Source: Sphaerochaetaceae bacterium (GTDB lineage: Bacteria > Spirochaetota > Spirochaetia > Sphaerochaetales > Sphaerochaetaceae). From it: a stretch of DNA of 64,000 nt. Location: assembly GCA_028532915.1 (NCBI GenBank), contig JAQQAI010000094.1, forward strand, positions 1 to 64,000, written 5' to 3'. The notes under the pieces are model-generated. The model ran no database searches. It saw nothing but the letters and a program-made list of their open reading frames with translations, and was not told the DNA's origin. The position numbers and the translations under genes are program-made. Shown piece after piece: positions 8,987-17,346 of the stretch. How positions within the stretch are numbered: position 1 is the first letter of the stretch; every line of letters starts with the position of its first letter.

Positions 8987-10537
8987 ATGGGCAAAAGCGA
9001 CCATGACACGATATTGGTTCTGGATTTCGGAGCTCAATACAGCCAGTTGATTGCACGAAGAGTCAGAGAACAGCATGTCTACAGCAAGATAGTGCCATAT
9101 ACGATCAGTGCACAAGAGATTCGAAAGATTGCACCGAAAGGAATAATCTTCTCGGGAGGACCGATGAGTGTCTCGAGCGAGGGATCACCTCGTCCGGATG
9201 AGAAGATCTTTTCGTTGGGAATTCCTATACTGGGAATATGCTACGGTCTTCAGGTGATGAGCATCATGAACGGAGGGGAGGTCAAACGGCCTCAAAAAAG
9301 AGAATACGGTTTTGCCGATCTGCATGTGAAGAAAGCTTCTCCTTTGTTGAAAGACATTGATGAGAATGTGAGAGTGTGGATGAGTCACGGTGATTCGGTT
9401 CATGCTCTGCCCGATTCCTTCGAATGCATCGCCTCTACCGATAACTGCGAATACACTGTCATCGCCAATGATCAAAGCAGATGGTACGGAGTGCAGTTCC
9501 ATCCGGAGGTTGTACACTCTCAGGGAGGAACTCAGCTTCTGAGAAATTTCGTCATCGATATCTGTAAGGCTACAGGCGACTGGTCGATGGAATCATTCAT
9601 CGAATCGCAGCTTGCATCCATAAGAGAGACAGTCAAAGACCGCCATGTTCTGTGCGGCCTGTCCGGAGGAGTCGACTCTTCTGTCGTGGCGGCTCTGATT
9701 CACAAAGCCATCAAAGATCAGCTGACCTGTGTCTTCGTTAATAACGGACTTCTCAGGAAAGGGGAGGCCGATCTGGTAAGAACTGTCTTTGCAGACAATT
9801 TCAAGATAAACCTTCAGTACGCCGATGCTGAGGATCAGTTCATAGATGCTCTTAAAGGTCTCAGCGACCCTGAGGAGAAGAGAAAGGTCGTCGGCAAAGT
9901 GTTCATCGACGTATTTGAACAGGAAGCAAGAAAGGCCGGCGATATTACATTTTTGGCCCAGGGGACACTGTATCCCGATGTGATCGAGAGCATCAGTCCG
10001 TCGGGCGGGCCTTCTGTGACCATCAAAAGTCATCACAATGTCGGCGGATTACCCGAAGATCTCGCTTTCACATTGCTTGAACCTCTGAGAGAGCTTTTCA
10101 AAGATGAGGTGAGAGAACTGGGTAAGGAGCTTGGGCTTCCCGATGAGATCGTGTACAGACATCCTTTCCCGGGGCCGGGACTGGCTGTCAGATGTATCGG
10201 AGAGATAACCAAAGAGCGTCTTGAAACACTGAGGGAAATCGATGCGATCTTCATCGAAGAGATCAGAAAGGCCGGTCTGTACAATGATATCTGGCAGGCT
10301 CTGGCGACACTGCTTCCCGTGAAGAGTGTGGGAGTTCAGGGAGATGAACGCACATATGAGGAGGTCTGTACCCTCCGTGCCGTTACAAGCGAAGATGCTA
10401 TGACAGCCGACTGGTTCCAGTTCCCCCCACAGGTTCTGCAAAGAGCTTCTTCAAGAATCGTGAACGAAGTCGTTCATGTAAACCGTGTACTCTACGATAT
10501 CACGAGCAAGCCGCCCGGGACGATCGAGTGGGAATAG
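8987..10537 (+). CDS. guaA: GMP synthase (glutamine-hydrolysing)
   Basis: This 516-residue two-domain enzyme converts XMP to GMP with ATP and glutamine. The class I glutamine amidotransferase domain shows the nucleophile Cys in GICYGLQ and the His/Glu in FHPEVVHS. The ATP pyrophosphatase has the P-loop LSGGVDSS, and the C-terminal dimerisation domain ends in KPPGTIEWE, as is universal for GuaA. ATG 8987 is preferred over upstream in-frame codons because AAGGGGAG precedes it and it begins just before the conserved amidotransferase. It closes the transcription unit, with a hairpin terminator following. Confidence 0.98.
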   Translation: MGKSDHDTILVLDFGAQYSQLIARRVREQHVYSKIVPYTISAQEIRKIAPKGIIFSGGPMSVSSEGSPRPDEKIFSLGIPILGICYGLQVMSIMNGGEVKRPQKREYGFADLHVKKASPLLKDIDENVRVWMSHGDSVHALPDSFECIASTDNCEYTVIANDQSRWYGVQFHPEVVHSQGGTQLLRNFVIDICKATGDWSMESFIESQLASIRETVKDRHVLCGLSGGVDSSVVAALIHKAIKDQLTCVFVNNGLLRKGEADLVRTVFADNFKINLQYADAEDQFIDALKGLSDPEEKRKVVGKVFIDVFEQEARKAGDITFLAQGTLYPDVIESISPSGGPSVTIKSHHNVGGLPEDLAFTLLEPLRELFKDEVRELGKELGLPDEIVYRHPFPGPGLAVRCIGEITKERLETLREIDAIFIEEIRKAGLYNDIWQALATLLPVKSVGVQGDERTYEEVCTLRAVTSEDAMTADWFQFPPQVLQRASSRIVNEVVHVNRVLYDITSKPPGTIEWE

Positions 10538-10548
10538 GTTGCCGATAC

Positions 10549-10580
10549 ACAACTCTCTGTCTTTTCAGGGAGTTGTTTGT
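10549..10580 (+). terminator. Rho-independent terminator after guaA
   Basis: An 11-bp stem with one G-U pair (ACAACTCTCTG with CAGGGAGTTGT) encloses the 6-nt loop TCTTTT. It begins 11 bp after the guaA stop and is followed by a short T-rich stretch (TTGT). It separates the guaA unit from the efflux operon. Confidence 0.8.
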
Positions 10581-10639
10581 ATTCAGGTTAGGAAAGTATT
10601 AAATCCGGAACATGATGTCATTCATCCTGGTTTTTCATG

Positions 10640-10668
10640 TTGACCTTCCCGGCTGAATTCTGTACTGT
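10640..10668 (+). promoter_or_regulatory. Candidate promoter of the marR-efflux operon
   Basis: TTGACC (10640-10645), a 17-bp spacer and TACTGT (10663-10668). The -10 is weak, but the same TACTGT hexamer serves the his promoter at 57790. A second possible -10, TATGAT, lies at 10669-10674. The predicted start site falls just upstream of the MarR palindrome. Confidence 0.5.
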
Positions 10669-10689
10669 TATGATAATCATTCAGTTTGT

Positions 10690-10708
10690 TTTAACAACTG
10701 TTGTTAAA
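10690..10708. promoter_or_regulatory. MarR-type operator (19-bp palindrome)
   Basis: TTTAACAACTGTTGTTAAA is a perfect 9-1-9 inverted repeat between the promoter and the marR start at 10745. Its size and position fit the binding site of a MarR dimer repressing its own efflux operon. Autoregulation is an inference from position. Confidence 0.7.
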
Positions 10709-10744
10709 GATAACTGATTTCTGCATGACAGGAGATATCGCAAT

Positions 10745-11209
10745 TTGGACTCTTCGAGAAAATCGGTTCTGACTTATATTGAATACTCAAGAAAAATCTC
10801 CTCACTGATTCTCAGGAATATGGCTCCTGTGAGAAAGAAATACCGTCTTACAAAATTGAACGCGAATGCTCTGCTGTTCTTTTCGGGTGAAGAGAAACCT
10901 CCGATAGCCAGCGAGTTCAGCAAATGCGGCTCGTATTCGAAATCGAATGTATCAAAGGCCGTCTCAGATCTCGCACAGAAGAATCTGATCATCGTGGAAT
11001 CCAGCAGGGAAGACAGGAGATTTCAGAATATCAGGCTCACCGAAGAGGGACAGAAGATTGCCGGAGAATTGAGGGATTCCATAGAGCCTATTATCAACAA
11101 ACTCAGTGCCAACATCAGCTGTGAACAGAAGAAACTCATGATGTCCTTCATGTCTCAGCTTAAAGAAAACATTGATGAAGTAATGAAAGATATTAATAGA
11201 AACACATAG
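10745..11209 (+). CDS. MarR-family transcriptional regulator
   Basis: This 154-residue dimeric winged-helix repressor contains the typical MarR block: a recognition-helix region SKSNVSKAVSDLAQKNLI, then a wing with the SSREDRRFQNIRLTEEG pattern, flanked by dimerisation helices. The start is TTG 10745 with GGAG ten bases upstream. It is the first gene of an operon continuing with an outer-membrane channel, adaptor and RND pump. The 19-bp palindrome upstream makes autoregulation and ligand-induced efflux the likely role. The ligand is unknown. Confidence 0.92.
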   Translation: MDSSRKSVLTYIEYSRKISSLILRNMAPVRKKYRLTKLNANALLFFSGEEKPPIASEFSKCGSYSKSNVSKAVSDLAQKNLIIVESSREDRRFQNIRLTEEGQKIAGELRDSIEPIINKLSANISCEQKKLMMSFMSQLKENIDEVMKDINRNT

Positions 11210-11218
11210 GGAAAACAC

Positions 11219-12493
11219 ATGTTCAAAAAAAATTTACTGCCGATAATTCTGATATTTCTGATATTCTCGACTCCGCTGTATGCCAGAGATCTCAGTATCG
11301 ATGATGCGGTCACAGAGGCCGTCAAGAAAAGTTCACAAGTACTTTCGAAGGTTCTGGAGGTTGAAGATGCCACTATTGATGAGAACACTAAATATTCGGC
11401 TCTGTACCCGAGTCTAGGTGTGAGTGCAACAGCCTATAGAGCCAATGATGTCACTAGTGCGTTATATACCAACTATCTGTATGTATCTCCGACACTCAGT
11501 GCCTCTTTCGCATTCAATCCGGCAATGCTCACATCGCTGCAGACTACTTCTTTGTCACTCGAGAATAAAGTGATCAGCGCAGAGAAGGCTAAAAGTGAGA
11601 TCGCGTTGCAGATCAAAAAGATGTACTACGGAATTGTGGTACAGGAATCAGCGCTCGAATTCCAGAAAGAGAATATCGAATATATGCAGCACACTCTCGA
11701 GAACACTGAAGCTGCTTTTGAAAACGGAGATATTCCTGAACTCAACGTCCTTCAGCTCAGGTCGCAGATCTCATCGCAGAAAGCGGCCTATGAGCAGAGT
11801 GTCACTTCAATCGCCTCACAGAAAAGGACTCTCGCATTCCTGATAGGTCTGGATGATATTACCGAAGACCTTACGCTGACAGATACTCTGCCTGCAATAT
11901 TCGATGATGATCTGTCCACATATACTGTAAAGAAGGCTCTGGACGCCTCTTACGATCTCAGATCGTCGAGAATCAGCAGACAGATACTTGATGTGAATAA
12001 GAAAGCGCTCAAACAATCAATCTATATGCCGAGTATATCATTATCGGTAAGCTATAATCCTACCTGGTATGTAGACAACGGTACTGTGAACTACTACTAC
12101 GACGGCGGGAGTATGAGTGCGACTGTCGCGTTCGATATCACGAACATGCTTGTGGGTTCCTCCAGTCAGACATCCTTGAAGAAACTGGACCTTTCATATG
12201 AGCAGCTTGATCTGGGAAATGAGAGTATCACAGACAATATTATTCTGCAGTTCAATACGAATATGGAAGCTGCGAAAAATGCAAAACGGCAGATTGAATT
12301 GAGTACTGAAAGTCTGCAGCTGTCTAAACAGACCTTTGAACTGACATCTCTTTCCTATGAGAACGGATATACCTCCTTCTCTGATCTCCAATCCGTGCAG
12401 CTCAGTGTGAGCAATGCCCAGTTATCACTGCTGCAATCTCAATATTCATATGTAAGTGCTCTTCTTGATTTAGAAGATCAATGCTCACAATAA
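11219..12493 (+). CDS. TolC-family outer membrane efflux channel
   Basis: This 424-residue exported protein starts with a signal peptide of about 22 residues (MFKKNLLPIILIFLIFSTPLYA). The remainder has the long amphipathic helices and the repeated organisation of outer membrane efflux proteins, for example KSEIALQIKKMYYGI and an equivalent helix near the C-terminus. It would form the trimeric outer-membrane tunnel for the RND pump encoded two genes later. Spacing is 9 bp after marR and 16 bp before the adaptor gene. Confidence 0.88.
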   Translation: MFKKNLLPIILIFLIFSTPLYARDLSIDDAVTEAVKKSSQVLSKVLEVEDATIDENTKYSALYPSLGVSATAYRANDVTSALYTNYLYVSPTLSASFAFNPAMLTSLQTTSLSLENKVISAEKAKSEIALQIKKMYYGIVVQESALEFQKENIEYMQHTLENTEAAFENGDIPELNVLQLRSQISSQKAAYEQSVTSIASQKRTLAFLIGLDDITEDLTLTDTLPAIFDDDLSTYTVKKALDASYDLRSSRISRQILDVNKKALKQSIYMPSISLSVSYNPTWYVDNGTVNYYYDGGSMSATVAFDITNMLVGSSSQTSLKKLDLSYEQLDLGNESITDNIILQFNTNMEAAKNAKRQIELSTESLQLSKQTFELTSLSYENGYTSFSDLQSVQLSVSNAQLSLLQSQYSYVSALLDLEDQCSQ

Positions 12494-12509
12494 CCTTAAG
12501 GAAAAACAA

Positions 12510-13457
12510 ATGATTATGCATCTTGAAAACAAAATTATGAAAGCTGTACTGTTGATCAGTATCACATTATTCACTTTGACTTCCTGCGGAAAGGTAACCG
12601 ATTTCATATCAGGTTCTTCATCTGAAGAAGCAGTTGTCGAACAGACGGTTCAAGAGGTCGAAAAGCCTATCAGCGTCAATGCTGCCAGGGTGATGAAAGG
12701 GCCCATCAGTTCCACCATCGAAGTTGCGGGGATCGTAACTACTTCAAATCCCGTAGCCGTGATCGGAGAAGCGACCGGTACACTGAAGAACTTCACTCTG
12801 AAAGTCGGTGATGAAGTCGACATCGATCAGGTGATCGGCCGGATCGATCCGTCCCGTCCCGGTATGAATTATAAGATGAAAGATGTGACAGCTCCGGTAT
12901 CGGGGACGATAGTATCCGTCAATACCAAAGAAGGTTCACTGGTCTCTCCATCGGGTCCTTTAGCCTATATACAGGATCTGAATGACACGAAAATCAAAGC
13001 AAATATCATCGAAAAATACATCTCTTTCGTGCAAGAGGGACAGAAGGTCGAAATCAGATTCGATGCATTCGATGACCTCGTGTTCGACGGATGGATCTCA
13101 TCTCTCGATCCGACCGTGAATGTGCAGACAAGATCTCTGGGTGTAGAAATAGATTTTGAAGATCCCGACAATCGTGTCCTGGCCGGAATGTATTCGGACA
13201 ATACTGTCATCATAAAGACGATAGAAGATGCTCTTCTGGTGCCTTCGACTGCTCTCTTCGCCAAGGATAATTCCTTTTATGTCTATGTGATAGAGAATGA
13301 CAGGCTGAAGAAGACACCGGTATCCAAAGGGCTGGAGACCTATGAGTACGTACAGATCACAGAAGGTCTGGATGAAAATGATGTGATCGTCAATACAAGA
13401 TCTTCGCTTCTCGGTGAGGGTTCCTTTGTAAGTGTTCAGAATGAAGGAGCATTTTAA
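12510..13457 (+). CDS. RND efflux periplasmic adaptor lipoprotein (membrane fusion protein)
   Basis: This 315-residue HlyD/AcrA-like adaptor bridges the pump and the TolC channel. A lipobox (LTSC, lipidated Cys26) follows the N-terminal hydrophobic stretch. Lipoyl-like halves (VIGEATGTLKNFTLKVGDEV and APVSGTIVSVNTKEG) and a beta-barrel domain (KVEIRFDAFDDL) follow. ATG 12510 is supported by AAGGA seven bases upstream. The stop overlaps the pump start by one base (TAATG). Confidence 0.9.
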   Translation: MIMHLENKIMKAVLLISITLFTLTSCGKVTDFISGSSSEEAVVEQTVQEVEKPISVNAARVMKGPISSTIEVAGIVTTSNPVAVIGEATGTLKNFTLKVGDEVDIDQVIGRIDPSRPGMNYKMKDVTAPVSGTIVSVNTKEGSLVSPSGPLAYIQDLNDTKIKANIIEKYISFVQEGQKVEIRFDAFDDLVFDGWISSLDPTVNVQTRSLGVEIDFEDPDNRVLAGMYSDNTVIIKTIEDALLVPSTALFAKDNSFYVYVIENDRLKKTPVSKGLETYEYVQITEGLDENDVIVNTRSSLLGEGSFVSVQNEGAF

Positions 13458-16400
13458 TGAGTATAAGTGATACTTCGATTCGAAAGCCCAGAACCGTTCT
13501 GATATTCACAATCATTCTGGTAGCTCTGGGATTATATACCTTGAACGAGATTCCTATCGACCTGCTTCCGGATGTCTCTCTCCCGTATGTCATGGTGATC
13601 ACTCAATATCCTAATGCAAGCCCCGAAGAGGTGGAGTCGAAACTGACCAAAGTGATGGAGAACACCTTTGCCGGCATTACAGGACTTACCGATATCAACT
13701 CCCAGTCTTCCTCGGGATCCTCCACCATCACGCTGCAGTTCTCTCAATCGACAGACCTGGATCAGGCGACCAACATGATCCGCGACAGGCTGTCTCTGGT
13801 TGAAGACTTCCTGCCGTCTGATGCTTCGGCTCCTATGATCATGCAGCTTGATGTTTCACTGATGCCGATAATGGGTGTGGCTCTTACCGGAAACAAAACA
13901 CCCGATGAACTGCTTAACATCGCCACGGATATCGTATCTCCGGCTCTGGAACAGCTCGACGGGGTTGCGAATACCACAATAAGCGGCGGTCGTGAGAAAA
14001 TCATCGGAATTGAGATCGATAAGAACACTCTTGATGCACTGAGTTTATCACTTCCTCAGATTTCCCAGGTCATCGCGAGCCAGAACTGGAAAGCGGATGC
14101 CGGAACCATAACAGATCATGATATGAATTATTCTGTCAGCAGCGAGGGTGATTTCCAATCTCTGCAGGAGATAAAAGATACTGTCATCGCAACCAAAACG
14201 GACACTCAGACAGGGGATATTTCCACAATCAAGCTCGGCGATATAGCAAGTGTCAAAGAGGATTACAAAGATACTTCCTCGTATGCATATATCAACGGAG
14301 AACCCGGCATCATCATGACCATATCCAAACAGTCCGGGACGAATTCTCTGCAGGTCTCAGAACTGATAGTTGAACGGCTGGAGAGTCTGAACACCATTCT
14401 TCCTGATGAGGTTACGCTGGATGTAGCCTTCAATACTACAGATTCTATTGTAACTTCCATCTCGAATGTCTCTTCTTCGGCTATCACCGGTGCAATCCTG
14501 GCTGTCATTGTGATTCTTATCTTTTTGAGAAGTCTCTCTTCCACCTTCACGATTTCACTTACCATCCCCATCTCATTGATAATCACACTGCTGGTCTTAC
14601 GTTTCACCAATAAAACCATCAATATGATGAGTCTCGCCGGGCTGACACTCGGCGTCGGCATGCTCGTTGATAACTCTATCGTTATTCTTGAGAATATATT
14701 CAGTTACAGGGAGAAAGGAGCCAAACCTCATATAGCCTCTTCACTCGGAGCCAATGAGATGCGAAGTGCGATCACAAGTTCCACATTGACAACCATTTCT
14801 GTGTTCGTCCCGCTCCTTTTGTTCAGAAACAGTCTGGACGGCACAATCACGATATTTGAGGATCTGGCTTTTACCGTCATCGTTTCTCTCACAACGTCCC
14901 TACTGGTAGCTCTGATTCTGGTACCGACTCTTTCCTCTTCTTTCTTCAAGGGGCATGTGATGCGTTCGGGGGATAAGAGAAGGGGATTGAACAGGATCGT
15001 CGAGAGATTTTTCACTGCATTTGAAAACGGTTATTCGAGGTTCATCAGATGGTGTCTGCATCATAAGACTTTGTTCATCATATTGATTTTAGCATTACTT
15101 GCAGCTTCGATCATGAAAATCCCGTCGCTCGAATTTACCTTCATTCCCGAGACGGATCAGACAAGCGTGACTGCGACTCTCTCATTTCCTCACGGGACCG
15201 ACCTGGCGGTGATAGATGCCAGAACCACCGCATTCGAAGAGGATCTGAAAAAAGAGCTTCAGGGATACACGCGAATAGCGACTACCATCGACGGCGGGTC
15301 CCAGTATTCGATGTTCACAGGAGGGGGAAACTCTACTTCCTCGATAGCGATAACATTGAAAGATGCGGATGAAAGAGATCCTGACGATATGGATTACAAA
15401 GAAGTGACGAAGATCATCAACGAGATGGACAGCGATTACACTGATTTTGATCTTACGGCGGAGACCTCATCAAACAACTCTTCTGGATTCAACGGTGCCG
15501 ATATAGACATTACGGTCAAAAGTGATGACTTCGAGAGGCTGACACAGGTTTCGACTCAGATCGCAAATATATTGGAAAAAGACGGTTTTGATCTGGTCAA
15601 TAATGTGACAAATTCGATCAGTGAGGGGAATCCGCAGCTTTCGCTCATATACGATAAGGCCGCGATGAACAGAAACTATATAAATTCGATGAGCATCGCT
15701 TCAGAATTGAAGGCAAATCTGAGCGGAGTTACAGTCGGTACGTTCACCACAAAGGGTGATTCTATCGATATGGTGTTGACCTTGAGTGATGCTGACAAGT
15801 ATCGCAAATATAATCTGGATCAGATAACTGTGACTAATCAGCTGGGGCAGAAAGTCCCTCTATCAGCGATTGCCCGCATAGAAGAGACCACATCGCCGAT
15901 GACTATCTCCAGAGAGAATCAGGGGAGGGTTGCCCATATCACCGCAAACAATATCGGGAATCTGTCGATCAATCAGCTCAACAGTGCCGTCGAAGATTTG
16001 CTGGAAAGCAGCGATATCATCATTGACGAGAACCTGACATATTCTGTAGGCGGTTCCTGGACTTCCATGCAGGAAGGTATCGAGGTCTTCATGAAGATAA
16101 TCCTGATGGCTGCCATCCTGGTATTCGCCGTCATGTCGTCCCAGTTCGAATCATTCAAAGATCCGTTCATCGTCATCTTCACGTTGCCGATGGCTCTGAT
16201 CGGAGTAGTCGCCTCGATAGTGTTGACCGAATCTGTTATTTCACTGATGACTCTTGTAGGTATCCTTGTTCTTGTCGGTATCATCGTCAACAACGGTATC
16301 GTCCTGGTCGACTATACGAACCTTCTCAGAAAGAGGGGCTATTCACTCGAAGAATCCTGTGTGACATCGGCAAGGACACGTCTTAGGCCGATCATGATGA

Positions 16401-16654
16401 CAACGCTGACAACTATTTTAGCGTTGGTTCCCTTAGCCTTCTTCCCGGGTGAAGGTTCCCAGCTTATTCAGCCGATCGGACAGGTGATATTCGGCGGTCT
16501 TTCGTTCGGTACGCTGATGACTCTGACTATGATGCCTATCATCTATTTCATGTTCAACTCGAGAGATGAGAAGCGAAAGATCAGGAAGGCACAAAAGAGG
16601 AAGATGGAAGTTCTGAATGATGGCATCGTGAATGAAACGGGGGTGACAGAATGA
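13457..16654 (+). CDS. RND-family efflux pump (HAE1/AcrB-like)
   Basis: This 1065-residue inner-membrane proton-driven exporter is the normal length for the family. It begins with the RND N-terminus (SIRKPRTVLIFTIILVALG) and keeps the proton-relay Asp in TM4 (GVGMLVDNSIVILEN). It has two periplasmic pore-domain pairs and the second transmembrane bundle with GIIVNNGIVLVDYTN and a PLAFFPGEGS segment. No heavy-metal signature is obvious, so drugs, fatty acids or bile-type amphiphiles are likelier substrates than metals. It is coupled by short overlaps to both neighbours. Confidence 0.95.
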   Translation: MSISDTSIRKPRTVLIFTIILVALGLYTLNEIPIDLLPDVSLPYVMVITQYPNASPEEVESKLTKVMENTFAGITGLTDINSQSSSGSSTITLQFSQSTDLDQATNMIRDRLSLVEDFLPSDASAPMIMQLDVSLMPIMGVALTGNKTPDELLNIATDIVSPALEQLDGVANTTISGGREKIIGIEIDKNTLDALSLSLPQISQVIASQNWKADAGTITDHDMNYSVSSEGDFQSLQEIKDTVIATKTDTQTGDISTIKLGDIASVKEDYKDTSSYAYINGEPGIIMTISKQSGTNSLQVSELIVERLESLNTILPDEVTLDVAFNTTDSIVTSISNVSSSAITGAILAVIVILIFLRSLSSTFTISLTIPISLIITLLVLRFTNKTINMMSLAGLTLGVGMLVDNSIVILENIFSYREKGAKPHIASSLGANEMRSAITSSTLTTISVFVPLLLFRNSLDGTITIFEDLAFTVIVSLTTSLLVALILVPTLSSSFFKGHVMRSGDKRRGLNRIVERFFTAFENGYSRFIRWCLHHKTLFIILILALLAASIMKIPSLEFTFIPETDQTSVTATLSFPHGTDLAVIDARTTAFEEDLKKELQGYTRIATTIDGGSQYSMFTGGGNSTSSIAITLKDADERDPDDMDYKEVTKIINEMDSDYTDFDLTAETSSNNSSGFNGADIDITVKSDDFERLTQVSTQIANILEKDGFDLVNNVTNSISEGNPQLSLIYDKAAMNRNYINSMSIASELKANLSGVTVGTFTTKGDSIDMVLTLSDADKYRKYNLDQITVTNQLGQKVPLSAIARIEETTSPMTISRENQGRVAHITANNIGNLSINQLNSAVEDLLESSDIIIDENLTYSVGGSWTSMQEGIEVFMKIILMAAILVFAVMSSQFESFKDPFIVIFTLPMALIGVVASIVLTESVISLMTLVGILVLVGIIVNNGIVLVDYTNLLRKRGYSLEESCVTSARTRLRPIMMTTLTTILALVPLAFFPGEGSQLIQPIGQVIFGGLSFGTLMTLTMMPIIYFMFNSRDEKRKIRKAQKRKMEVLNDGIVNETGVTE

Positions 16655-16947
16655 AGAGAATAGAAATAATCATATCAAGAGCTCTGGATGAGGAATTTCT
16701 TGAAAGAATCAGTGCGAATGACCTGAATCATTTCACCGCCGTCACTCCTGTGATCGGACAAGGCTATTCTGATCCGAAACTGGGTGACGAAGTATGGCCG
16801 CAAACCAATAAGCTGTATATCTTCTACGCAGATGAACAGCAGGTGATCAAACTCAAGAAGATCGTGATGAAGCTGAGAGAAGAATTTCCTTCAGAAGGGC
16901 TGTCTGCCTTTGAAAGTGAAGCATCCTGCCTCGGAGAATGTGAATAG
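16651..16947 (+). CDS. Small PII-like protein encoded with the RND pump
   Basis: This 98-residue cytoplasmic protein has a ferredoxin-like beta-alpha-beta pattern (KRIEIIISRALDEEFLERI at the start, KLYIFYADEQQVIKLKKIV later). A loop occurs where PII proteins carry their T-loop (GQGYSDPKLGDEVW). It resembles PII-like proteins that travel with RND exporters (PG0823/PII-NG-type). The C-terminus ends with two cysteines in CLGEC. It overlaps the pump gene by ATGA, so a role in sensing or modulating efflux is likely. Fold assignment is by pattern only; ligand unknown. Confidence 0.7.
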   Translation: MKRIEIIISRALDEEFLERISANDLNHFTAVTPVIGQGYSDPKLGDEVWPQTNKLYIFYADEQQVIKLKKIVMKLREEFPSEGLSAFESEASCLGECE

Positions 16948-16950
16948 AAG

Positions 16951-16976
16951 AAGGGCGGTAACCTACCGCCTTTGAT
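16951..16976. terminator. Bidirectional terminator between convergent operons
   Basis: A 10-bp stem (AAGGGCGGTA with TACCGCCTTT, one G-U) has a 3-nt loop ACC. It sits directly after the PII-like gene and includes the stop codon of the opposing gene. T-rich flanks occur on both sides (TTTGAT on plus, CTTCTTCT on minus), so it can end both transcripts. Confidence 0.75.
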
Positions 16977-17346
16977 CTATCGTGAAATCTGCGGGATTGA
17001 ATGCATCCGAACCGAGCCAGAGATCGATCTGCAGGCCGCTGTCGCTGTTGTTCACGCTGGCATGCTTTACCTGCCACCCGATGAGTTTCAGACGGGCATC
17101 CCACGAAGAGTCGTGGCCTGTCATCATACCGTAGTATCCTGCCAGTTCCGGTCTGTTGTGGACCGGATTGAGCGCTTTTCTGATCTTCATCAGCTCGGCC
17201 TCGTTTCTTTTGCGGTCATCGAAAAAACTCAGATGTGCTCCGTCGCTTTCCTGATGAAGAGATACGACCAGACGGAGAGGGTTTCCCTCCAGCATGAAGT
17301 TTGTGACCTCCGCTATCAGATTGTTTAGAAAATCTTTACGCTTCAT
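16963..17346 (-). CDS. Hypothetical protein, partner of the DUF1576 membrane protein
   Basis: This 127-residue soluble protein, rich in charged residues and without signal peptide or membrane segment, matches no family I recognise. It starts MKRKDFLNNLIAEV and contains a run of polar and aromatic residues around PELAGYYGMMTGHDSSWDARL. It overlaps the 3' end of the DUF1576 gene by 11 bp with a GAGGA site inside that gene, so both are probably translated together. The stop codon lies inside the shared terminator hairpin. Confidence 0.75.
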   Translation of the reverse strand: MKRKDFLNNLIAEVTNFMLEGNPLRLVVSLHQESDGAHLSFFDDRKRNEAELMKIRKALNPVHNRPELAGYYGMMTGHDSSWDARLKLIGWQVKHASVNNSDSGLQIDLWLGSDAFNPADFTIDQRR

